Positions 18,755-25,132 of a stretch of DNA of 48,995 nucleotides are shown piece by piece. A program made the position numbers and the translations under genes. The DNA comes from Lentisalinibacter sp035655155 (lineage in GTDB: Bacteria > Pseudomonadota > Gammaproteobacteria > Steroidobacterales > Woeseiaceae), in NCBI GenBank assembly GCA_035655155.1, contig DASRVH010000041.1:1-48995 (forward strand). The letters run 5' to 3'. Below the pieces are notes generated by a model, which saw only the letters and a program-made list of their open reading frames with translations, ran no database searches and was not told the origin of the DNA. Each line of letters begins with the position of its first letter. Positions within the stretch are counted from its first letter, which is position 1.

Positions 18755-18930
18755 CTTTGATTCCTGGCTTAGATCGGATCGCGCAAGCGGGCGGACGCCG
18801 GCACGCGGCGCCCGGCGCGATCCTCATTCTTTATGATCCCGGTTCCGTGCGGTGGGCAGGACCTGCCGCGAGAACCTTCTATGGTGCCGCAGACGGAGCC
18901 GGGCCGGCAAGCGCCCGGAGCACCCGGGAA

Positions 18931-18951
18931 GGCGTCCCAGGACCGGACGCC
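18931..18951 (-). terminator. Hairpin downstream of rpmE
   Basis: Seven-bp arms GGCGTCC and GGACGCC with a 7-base loop start 7 bases past the rpmE stop on the minus strand. The following sequence begins TTCCC, a poor T-tract. Confidence 0.45.
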
Positions 18952-18958
18952 GGGTCCC

Positions 18959-19162
18959 TCAGGACATGCCGTACTTGCGACGGAAACGGTCGACGCGGCC
19001 GCCCGAGTCCATGATCTTCTGCTTGCCCGTGTAGAACGGGTGGCAGGCAGAGCAGACTTCAACGTGCAGCTCCTCGCCGGCCGTCGAGCGGGTCACGAAC
19101 TCGTTCCCGCAGCTGCAGATCACCTTGATCTCGTCGTAGCGGGGATGGATATCGGCTTTCAT
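18959..19162 (-). CDS. rpmE: 50S ribosomal protein L31, zinc-binding form
   Basis: The 67-residue protein begins MKADIHPRYDEIKV and ends GGRVDRFRRKYGMS. The zinc ligands are present (CSCGN and CSACHPFYTGKQK), so this is the C+ type rather than the zinc-free paralogue. ATG 19162 is chosen because GGAG lies 7 bases upstream; an ATG two codons earlier is too close to it. A good promoter lies at 19214-19242. Confidence 0.97.
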   Translation of the reverse strand: MKADIHPRYDEIKVICSCGNEFVTRSTAGEELHVEVCSACHPFYTGKQKIMDSGGRVDRFRRKYGMS

Positions 19163-19213
19163 CGTCATTCTCCGGTCGTCTGCCCGCCGGACGGACAGCG
19201 AAAAGGGGCGCGG

Positions 19214-19242
19214 AGCATACAGCGCCGCAGGGCCGCTGGCAA
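19214..19242 (-). promoter_or_regulatory. Sigma-70 type promoter for rpmE
   Basis: On the minus strand, TTGCCA (19242-19237), a 17-base spacer and TATGCT (19219-19214) form a near-consensus promoter about 50 bases before the rpmE start. It lies only 33 bases from the nearest DnaA-box sequence. Confidence 0.7.
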
Positions 19243-19274
19243 GTCCGCGCCAGGGCTCCGGGAGAGGCCGCGCG

Positions 19275-19487
19275 TTATCCACAAATCCTGTGGATAACTC
19301 TGTGGATGGATTTTGGCTAAACGCCGCAAGCCCACGATTTTCAAGCCTCCCCGTTAGAATGTCTATTTTCTGTTCACAATAATAATTACAACAATTTCAT
19401 TGCCTTACAAGACTCTTACAAAGTCGGGTTTCAGCTGATCGCGACTCTACAAGCCAAATATAGGGATAGTCCCGACATTGTGCATAA
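19275..19487. other. DnaA-box cluster with AT-rich tract: candidate origin or DnaA-binding regulatory locus
   Basis: TTATCCACA (19275-19283) and its exact complement TGTGGATAA (19289-19297) match the DnaA box perfectly and face each other across 5 bases. A degenerate third copy TGTGGATGG follows at 19301-19309. A fourth, TGTGCATAA (19479-19487), fits the TTATNCACA consensus. Between them, about 19354-19425 is roughly 30% GC by hand count, far below the surroundings. It includes two CTTACAA direct repeats 11 bases apart (19404 and 19415) and one GATC. This occupies most of the 351-base gene-free gap between hemW and rpmE. It could be oriC, a DARS- or datA-like site, or DnaA control of rpmE. 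Confidence 0.6.
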
Positions 19488-19513
19488 CGGCCGCCGGCCG
19501 GACCGCCACGGAG

Positions 19514-20749
19514 TCACTCGACGGCTGCCCCGGAAGAGGGCAGGAACAGGGCCTGGAGGTCGTTCAGAAAGCGCATGCCGAGGGCGCTCGGGCGCAGCCC
19601 GCCCGCGTCGACGGCCTCGAGCAGACCCCGCTGGCGCGCGGCCGCCAGTCCGGGCTCCAGAGCCTCCCGGTCCAGACCGGTGCGGGCCGCAAAATCCGCC
19701 AGGGCGAAGCCCCGGGTGAGGCGCAGCGCATTCAGCATGTACTCGAAGGCCAGGTCCTCGGCGGCGACGGCGGCGGCCGCCTCCCCCGTGCGCCCGGCCA
19801 GCGCGGCCTCCATCCAGGCCCGTGGGCTTGCCGGCTTTGCGTAGCGGCGCACGGTACCGTCGGCATCGGTGATCTTGCCGTGGGCGCCGGCCCCGGCCGC
19901 CAGATAGTCGCCGAATCCCCAGTAGTTCAGGTTGTGCCGGCACTCCCGGCCCGGCCGGGCGAACGCCGATACCTCGTAGCGGCGATAGCCGGCCGCCTCC
20001 AGCGCCTCGTGGCAGCGCTCCTGCATTTCCCACGCCGTATCGGGGTCCGGGAGCGGCGGCGGGGAATGGTGGAACCGCGTGTTCGGTTCCAGCGTCAGCT
20101 GGTAATGGGAGATGTGCGCCGGGGCCAGGGCGAGCGCCGCCGAGACGTCCGCCAGCGCGCCCGCCACGCTCTGTTGCGGGAGTGCGAACATGACGTCCAG
20201 ATTCAGGTTGTCGATGCCCGCCCGCCGGGCCTCGTCGACCGCGGCGCGGGTCTCGGCCGCGCTATGGATGCGCCCGAGCGCGGCGAGAGAAGCATCATCG
20301 AAGCTCTGCGCCCCCAGCGACACCCGGTTGACGCCGGCGGCCCGGTACGCCGCGAAACTGCCTCGCTCGACCGTGCCCGGGTTGGCCTCCAGCGTGACCT
20401 CGGCATCGGCAGCCAGCGTGTAGCGGGCGGCCACGGCGTCGAGAAGACGGCCGATCTGCGCGCCGCTGAACAGCGACGGCGTGCCGCCGCCGATGAAAAC
20501 CGTCTCGAGCCGCCGCCCGGCCGCGCGCACCGCCTCCGCCTCGAGGTCGGCGATCAGCGCGTCGACGTAGCGGTCGCGGGGAGGATCGTCGCCGGCCCGG
20601 TGGGAATTGAAGTCGCAGTAGGGGCATTTCCGCACGCACCAGGGCAGGTGCAGGTAGAGGGTGAGCGGGATGGACGCGCTATCCGCACGATCCGCGCAAT
20701 CTGCAACATCGGCGGCAGCCGCCCTGCCCGCGCCGCGGGTGGCAATCAT
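19514..20749 (-). CDS. hemW: HemW-like radical SAM haem chaperone
   Basis: The 411-residue radical SAM protein has the cluster-binding motif as CVRKCPYC in LPWCVRKCPYCDFNSH, then IGGGTPSLFS and EANPGT as in HemW. Proteins of this type are often misannotated as coproporphyrinogen oxidase HemN; the known role of HemW is haem binding and delivery. The start ATG overlaps the rdgB stop by 4 bases. The first 25 or so residues before the conserved core are a low-complexity run with Ala-Asp-X triplets made by a 9-bp repeat. Confidence 0.92.
   Translation of the reverse strand: MIATRGAGRAAAADVADCADRADSASIPLTLYLHLPWCVRKCPYCDFNSHRAGDDPPRDRYVDALIADLEAEAVRAAGRRLETVFIGGGTPSLFSGAQIGRLLDAVAARYTLAADAEVTLEANPGTVERGSFAAYRAAGVNRVSLGAQSFDDASLAALGRIHSAAETRAAVDEARRAGIDNLNLDVMFALPQQSVAGALADVSAALALAPAHISHYQLTLEPNTRFHHSPPPLPDPDTAWEMQERCHEALEAAGYRRYEVSAFARPGRECRHNLNYWGFGDYLAAGAGAHGKITDADGTVRRYAKPASPRAWMEAALAGRTGEAAAAVAAEDLAFEYMLNALRLTRGFALADFAARTGLDREALEPGLAAARQRGLLEAVDAGGLRPSALGMRFLNDLQALFLPSSGAAVE
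20679..20723 (-). repeat. 9-bp repeat in the hemW N-terminus
   Basis: Four to five imperfect 9-base units encode Ala-Asp-Val, Ala-Asp-Cys, Ala-Asp-Arg and Ala-Asp-Ser just before the conserved HemW core. Confidence 0.7.
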
Positions 20750-21354
20750 CCCGCTTCTCCCGCCCCCAGGCGGCGGGCCAGCTCCCGGAGCGCCCGCGCC
20801 CGGTGGCTCACGCGGTTCTTCTCCGCCGGCGGCAATTCGGCTGCGCTGCGGCCGAGCTCCGGATCGTAGAAGACCGGGTCGTAGCCGAAGCCACCCTCGC
20901 CCCGCCGCCCGGTCAGGATGCGTCCCCGCCAGACGCCCTCGGCGATCACGGGTGCGGGGTCTTCGGCGTGACGCAGGAACACCATGACGCAGCGGAAGGC
21001 GGCGGTGCGTTCCGCCGTGCCCTCCAGCGCGGCGAGCAGCCGGTCGATATTCGCCGCGTCGTCCGCGGGCTCGCCGGCATAGCGGGCCGAGCGTATGCCG
21101 GGAGCCCCGCCGAGCGCATCCACTTCCAGTCCGGAGTCGTCGGCGATGGCCGGTCTTCCTGCGTGCGCCGCCGCATTGCGGGCCTTCAGGAGGGCGTTCT
21201 CGACGAATGTGAGGCCGGTCTCCTCCACCTCGCCGATGCCGAGCTCGCCCTGGGAGGCCACCTGCACCCGGAACTCGTCCAGGATGGCCCGGATCTCCGC
21301 GAGCTTGCCCCGGTTGCCCGTGGCCACCACGATGCTCGAGCCCGCCTGCAGCAA
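20746..21354 (-). CDS. rdgB: XTP/dITP diphosphatase (RdgB/HAM1)
   Basis: This house-cleaning enzyme hydrolyses non-canonical purine triphosphates (ITP, dITP, XTP) to monophosphates. At 202 residues it shows IVVATGNRGKLAEI at the start, ETGLTFVENALLKAR, then AIADDSGLEVDALGGAPGI with the catalytic Asp, and GFGYDPVF near the C-terminus. It lies between rph and hemW, 10 bases after rph and overlapping hemW by 4 bases, so one operon. Confidence 0.96.
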   Translation of the reverse strand: MLQAGSSIVVATGNRGKLAEIRAILDEFRVQVASQGELGIGEVEETGLTFVENALLKARNAAAHAGRPAIADDSGLEVDALGGAPGIRSARYAGEPADDAANIDRLLAALEGTAERTAAFRCVMVFLRHAEDPAPVIAEGVWRGRILTGRRGEGGFGYDPVFYDPELGRSAAELPPAEKNRVSHRARALRELARRLGAGEAG

Positions 21355-21364
21355 GGCTACCTCC

Positions 21365-22084
21365 TCAGGCGGCGGCCAGCGCCTGGTTCTGCGCCGCCAC
21401 CAGCTGAACGATGCCGGCGCCAGCGAGATCCAGCAGGCGCTCGAACTCGTCGCGGCGGAAGGCGTGTCCCTCGGCGGTGCCCTGCACCTCGATGAAGGCG
21501 CCTGCGTCGTTCATGACGATGTTCATGTCGGTCTCGGCTTCGGAATCCTCGGCATAGTCCAGGTCGAGCATGGGTTCGCCCCGGTAGATGCCCACCGAGA
21601 CGGCGGCCACCTGGCCGTGCAGCGGGTTCTTCTTCAGGGCGCCCTTCTTCTTCAGGCGCTCCATGGCCAGCGCCAGGGCCACGTAGCCACCCGTGATCGA
21701 GGCGGTGCGGGTGCCCCCGTCGGCCTGCAGCACGTCGCAGTCCACGGTGACAGTGCGCTCGCCGAGCGCGGAGAGATCCGCCACGGCGCGCAGCGAGCGG
21801 CCGATCAGCCGCTGTATCTCCTGGGTGCGCCCGCCCTGCCGGCCGCGGGCGGCCTCCCGGGCCATGCGCGTGTGCGTGGCGCGGGGCAGCATGCCGTACT
21901 CGGCGGTGATCCAGCCCTGCTGACGCCCCCTGAGCCAGGGCGGCACGCGGTCCTCCACGCTGGCCGTGCACAACACGCGGGTGTGGCCGCACTCGATGAG
22001 GACGGCGCCCTCGGCGTGGCGGGTGTAATCGGCAATGAAAGCCACCGGACGCAGTTCGTCCGGGCGGCGGCCGCTTGGTCGCAT
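21365..22084 (-). CDS. rph: Ribonuclease PH
   Basis: This phosphorolytic 3'-5' exoribonuclease trims tRNA 3' ends. The product is 239 residues from MRPSGRRPDELRPV, a canonical start. Visible are ARGRQGGRTQEIQRLIGRSLRAV (phosphate and RNA binding Arg cluster), VDCDVLQADGGTRTASITGG, and DLDYAEDSEAETDMN with the catalytic acidic residues. It is followed closely by rdgB. The 86-base leader before it contains a 15-bp tandem repeat. Confidence 0.96.
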   Translation of the reverse strand: MRPSGRRPDELRPVAFIADYTRHAEGAVLIECGHTRVLCTASVEDRVPPWLRGRQQGWITAEYGMLPRATHTRMAREAARGRQGGRTQEIQRLIGRSLRAVADLSALGERTVTVDCDVLQADGGTRTASITGGYVALALAMERLKKKGALKKNPLHGQVAAVSVGIYRGEPMLDLDYAEDSEAETDMNIVMNDAGAFIEVQGTAEGHAFRRDEFERLLDLAGAGIVQLVAAQNQALAAA

Positions 22085-22107
22085 ATCGCTACTGCCCCGT
22101 TCTGTTA

Positions 22108-22158
22108 GGCGAGTCCTGTTTCGGCGAGCTCTGGTCCGGCGAGTTCTGTTCCGGCGAG
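22108..22158. repeat. 15-bp tandem repeat in the rph leader
   Basis: Units GGCGAGTCCTGTTTC, GGCGAGCTCTGGTCC and GGCGAGTTCTGTTCC (plus strand) are followed by a partial GGCGAG. They fill much of the 86-base gap between the PP2C stop and the rph start. Confidence 0.8.
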
Positions 22159-22170
22159 ACGCCGGCCCGG

Positions 22171-22914
22171 TCAGCCGAGCCAGCGGATGGAGGCCGCCGT
22201 CGTGTTGTCGCTGTGGGGACCGTTGGCGCGGACGGCGCGCTCGCCGAGTTCGCGCAGATTCTCCACCACCGCATGATCGGCCCGGCTCGCGATCCTGGCG
22301 ATGTCGCGCTCCCCGAGCCCCGACCACAGCCCGTCCGTGCAAGCTATCAGCACATCCCCGCTTTGCAAAGGCTTCTTGCGGGTCACGGTAATGCCGGGCA
22401 GGGCCTGATCGCCGCCCAGGCAGGACTCGACGAAATTGCGCATCGGGTGTTCGCGGGCCTCGCGCTCGTCGATCACGCCTTCGCGCAACAGCACCTCCAC
22501 GTGGCTGTGGTCACGGGTGCGGCCGCGGATGCGCCCGCCGCGTACCTGATAGATGCGGCTGTCGCCGACGTGCGCCCACCAGGAGGCCTGATCCTGCACC
22601 AGGCAGACCGCGCCGGTGGCGCGGGGACGGTGGTCCACGTCGGTCTGCGCGCCCACCGCCACCACGGCGTCATGGGCACGGCCCATGGCGGCATAGAGAA
22701 AACCCTGGGGGTCGAAGACCGGATGCTCCGCCGCGGCGAAGTCCTTCTGCACCGATTCCAGTGCCACCTCGGCGGCCAGCGCGCCGTCCGAGTGGCCGCC
22801 CATGCCATCGAACACCAGCAGGATGGCGGCCCGCTCGCTCACGGCGATGGCGACCCGGTCCTGGTTGTCCCGGCGATCGCCGGTGAGCGAGATTTTCGCG
22901 TATTCGATGCGCAC
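22171..22914 (-). CDS. PP2C-type serine/threonine protein phosphatase
   Basis: The product is 247 residues from GTG 22914, a soluble metal-dependent phosphatase. The conserved aspartate motifs are in order: RRDNQD near the N-terminus, VFDGMGGHSDG (metal-binding Asp-Gly), HVGDSRIYQ in the middle, ACTDGLW, and PHSDNTTA at the C-terminus. Such proteins dephosphorylate Ser/Thr-phosphorylated proteins made by Hanks-type kinases. In several gammaproteobacteria a kinase gene sits beside this phosphatase between rph and yicC; none is present here. It is divergent from yicC and first in the rph-rdgB-hemW direction. Confidence 0.9.
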   Translation of the reverse strand: MRIEYAKISLTGDRRDNQDRVAIAVSERAAILLVFDGMGGHSDGALAAEVALESVQKDFAAAEHPVFDPQGFLYAAMGRAHDAVVAVGAQTDVDHRPRATGAVCLVQDQASWWAHVGDSRIYQVRGGRIRGRTRDHSHVEVLLREGVIDEREAREHPMRNFVESCLGGDQALPGITVTRKKPLQSGDVLIACTDGLWSGLGERDIARIASRADHAVVENLRELGERAVRANGPHSDNTTAASIRWLG

Positions 22915-22963
22915 GTGTTCCCGGGCGGGCGCAGGGCCCGCAAGCAGCACGACTCCTGAAGAA

Positions 22964-23095
22964 CGGTGACGGAGGGTATACCACTTGCGCCGCCCCGGGG
23001 AGGGCACGGGTCGCAGATTCGCGGACGCCCCCCGTGGCAACGAGCGGTGGCAGCGTGCGCCGGGGCGCGCTTACAATGCCGGCCCTCCGTCACCG
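22964..23095. promoter_or_regulatory. 13-bp inverted repeat spanning the PP2C/yicC divergent promoter region
   Basis: CGGTGACGGAGGG (22964-22976) and its exact complement CCCTCCGTCACCG (23083-23095) are 106 bases apart. A -10-like TACAAT (23072-23077) lies just before the right copy for yicC. On the minus strand TATACC lies at the start of the left copy for the phosphatase. Both transcripts would therefore begin with nearly the same bases. A shared operator or start-site element is inferred. Confidence 0.55.
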
Positions 23096-23115
23096 CATCC
23101 CGAGTGGAGACACCG

Positions 23116-23982
23116 ATGTTACGCAGCATGACAGGGTTCGCTCGCAGCGAGCGCCAGACAGAGTTCGGCGATCTCGCCTGGGAGGTGCGCTCGGTCAATC
23201 ATCGCTATCTGGATCTGCAGTTCCGCCTGCCGGACGTGCTGCGGGGCGCCGAGGCGGAATTCCGCCGCGCCGCCGGCGAGCGGCTCGGACGCGGCAAGGT
23301 GGACCTGAGCCTCGCGCTGCGGCGCGGTGGGGGCGCCCGGCGGGAGCTCGCCATCGACGCGGCGCTGGTCGGGCGCATCGCCGAGGGCGTCGCGGTGGTG
23401 CGCGAGCGCTTCGGCGAGACCGGGCCGGTGGATCCGATGGAGGTGCTGCGCTGGCCCGGCGTCATCGAGGAGCCTGCCGTGGAGCAGGATGCGCTGCTCG
23501 CCGAGAGCCTGTCCCTGCTGGACGAGGCGCTCGCCACTCTGGACGAGATGCGCCGCTCGGAGGGCGCCAGGCTGGCCGAGACCCTGCGGGGCCGCACGGA
23601 AGACGTGGCCCGCATCGCCGCCGCCGTGCGGGCGCGGCGTCCGGCCGTGCTGGCCGGCATCGAGCAGAAGCTGCGCGAGCGCCTCGCCCGGCTGGACGTG
23701 GAGGCCGACCCCGGCCGCCTGGAGACGGAACTGGCCATCATCGCCCAGAAGATGGACGTCGAGGAGGAGCTGGACCGGCTGGACAGCCATGTCGAGGAGA
23801 TGCGTAACGCGCTCGAACGGGACGAGCCCGTGGGACGGCGGCTCGATTTCCTGATGCAGGAGTTCAACCGGGAGGCCAATACCCTCGGCTCGAAATCCGG
23901 CGATCCCGAAACCACCCGCGCCTCGGTCGAGCTCAAGGTGCTCATCGAGCAGATGCGCGAGCAGATCCAGAACATCGAGTAG
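23116..23982 (+). CDS. yicC: YicC-family endoribonuclease
   Basis: The 288-residue protein starts MLRSMTGFARSE, the canonical YicC N-terminus, with GGAG 7 bases upstream of ATG 23116. The C-terminal conserved block is present: EEELDRLDSHVEEM, GRRLDFLMQEFNREANTLGSK and ELKVLIEQMREQIQNIE. E. coli YicC is reported as an RNase acting on small RNA. It lies 4 bases before gmk, the common yicC-gmk pair. Confidence 0.95.
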   Translation: MLRSMTGFARSERQTEFGDLAWEVRSVNHRYLDLQFRLPDVLRGAEAEFRRAAGERLGRGKVDLSLALRRGGGARRELAIDAALVGRIAEGVAVVRERFGETGPVDPMEVLRWPGVIEEPAVEQDALLAESLSLLDEALATLDEMRRSEGARLAETLRGRTEDVARIAAAVRARRPAVLAGIEQKLRERLARLDVEADPGRLETELAIIAQKMDVEEELDRLDSHVEEMRNALERDEPVGRRLDFLMQEFNREANTLGSKSGDPETTRASVELKVLIEQMREQIQNIE

Positions 23983-23986
23983 CGCC

Positions 23987-24649
23987 ATGGCGACCGGCAG
24001 GGCCAGAGGAGGAGCGCGCGGTCGACCGAGAGGTCGACGGAGAGGTCGATTGATCGTCATCGCGGCGCCGTCCGGCGCCGGCAAGACGACGCTGGTGCAC
24101 GCGCTGATCGAGCGCAACCCGGACTTCGTCTTCTCGGTGTCCTACACCACGCGGCCCAAGCGGCCGAACGAGGAACACGGCCGGGACTACTTCTTCGTCA
24201 GCGAGGAGGAATTCCGGCGGCTGGACCGGCAGGGGGAGTTCCTGGAGAGCGCCCGCGTGTTCGACAACTACTACGGGACCAGCCGCAGCCAGGTGGAGAG
24301 CGAACTCGCGAAGGGCCGCAACGTGGTGCTGGAGATCGACTGGCAGGGCGCCCGGCAGGTGCGCGCCGCCATGCCCGAGTGCCGCAGCATCTTCGTCCTG
24401 CCGCCCTCGGTGGAGGCGCTGGAGCAGCGCCTGCGCAGCCGCCGCACCGACTCCGAGGACGTCATCCGGCGGCGCCTCCGGGACTCCCTGAGCGACCTCT
24501 CCCACTGGGACGAGTTCGACTACGTGGTGATCAACGACGACCTGGAGCGCGCCATCGACGAACTCGAGGGCATCGCCACCGGACGTTACCGTCGCAATCG
24601 GGTGGGCACAGAGACCACCCGGAAAAAGCTTGCTCACCTACTGGTTTAG
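23987..24649 (+). CDS. gmk: Guanylate kinase
   Basis: This kinase phosphorylates GMP to GDP with ATP. The P-loop is APSGAGKTTLV (about residues 26-36), and the GMP-binding lid has YTTRPKRPNEEHGRDYFFVSEEEF and LEIDWQGARQVR. The 220-residue length is slightly long because of a basic N-terminal extension (Arg-Gly rich, about 20 residues) made of 12-bp repeats just before the P-loop strand. The C-terminus KKLAHLLV is typical. Confidence 0.95.
   Translation: MATGRARGGARGRPRGRRRGRLIVIAAPSGAGKTTLVHALIERNPDFVFSVSYTTRPKRPNEEHGRDYFFVSEEEFRRLDRQGEFLESARVFDNYYGTSRSQVESELAKGRNVVLEIDWQGARQVRAAMPECRSIFVLPPSVEALEQRLRSRRTDSEDVIRRRLRDSLSDLSHWDEFDYVVINDDLERAIDELEGIATGRYRRNRVGTETTRKKLAHLLV
24020..24055 (+). repeat. 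12-bp repeat in the gmk N-terminus
   Basis: GGTCGACCGAGA, GGTCGACGGAGA and GGTCGATTGATC encode overlapping Arg-Gly-Arg repeats ahead of the P-loop. Confidence 0.8.
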
Positions 24650-24731
24650 GAGCGGCTCCTTACAGTACACTGACGGGTCGCGAGCCCGATTCTTCCCGCG
24701 GTCGGCACCGTTCAGCATGATTCGGGAGAGG

Positions 24732-24801
24732 CTGGAATAGCCTCGTAACAGCCCTGGACTAGCCCTGCGAATAGCCTTGGAATAGCCTTGGAGTAGCCAA
24801 C
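24732..24801 (+). repeat. 11-12-bp repeat forming the rpoZ leader
   Basis: About six copies of a unit with core AATAGCCTT run right up to the rpoZ start. The last three are GAATAGCCTTG (24769), GAATAGCCTTG (24780) and GAGTAGCCAAC (24791). The likely ribosome site GGAG spans the junction of the last two units. The units carry TAG stops in different frames. Confidence 0.8.
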
Positions 24802-24802
24802 A

Positions 24803-25084
24803 ATGGCCAGAATTACCGTCGAGGACTGCCTCGAGAACATCGACAACATTTTCGAACTCGTGCTGGTCGCGTCCAAGCGCGCCCGGCGCATCGCCAATGG
24901 CGCGGATCCGTACGTGGAGCTGGAGAACGACAAGCCCACGGTGGTCGCTCTGCGCGAGATCGCCGAGGGCCACGTGACCCCGGCCATACTCGACGAGGCG
25001 GACCAGCCCGCCGAGGACCTGCTGCGCGCCGAAACAGGCTCCGAGGACCTCATGCCCATGCGAGGGCTGTCGCTCGGCGAGTAA
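24803..25084 (+). CDS. rpoZ: RNA polymerase omega subunit
   Basis: The 93-residue protein begins MARITVEDCLENIDNIFELV, the hallmark of omega, with ASKRARRI and the ELENDKPTVVALREIAEG helix. Omega binds the beta-prime C-terminus and contributes to ppGpp site 1. It lies between gmk and spoT as in E. coli. Its 153-base leader consists largely of a short repeat. Confidence 0.96.
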   Translation: MARITVEDCLENIDNIFELVLVASKRARRIANGADPYVELENDKPTVVALREIAEGHVTPAILDEADQPAEDLLRAETGSEDLMPMRGLSLGE

Positions 25085-25132
25085 GCACTGACACAACCGG
25101 TGCCGCCCTCCGGCACCGACCGGTTCACCCCC

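Noticed and set aside
22096..22158. Short repeats considered as a CRISPR array
   Set aside because: Units are contiguous 15-mers with no spacers and differ among themselves; no cas genes are nearby.
24649..24661. AGGAG-CGG-CTCCT hairpin after gmk as a terminator
   Set aside because: Only 5-bp arms, no T-tract, and rpoZ-spoT are expected to be read through from gmk.
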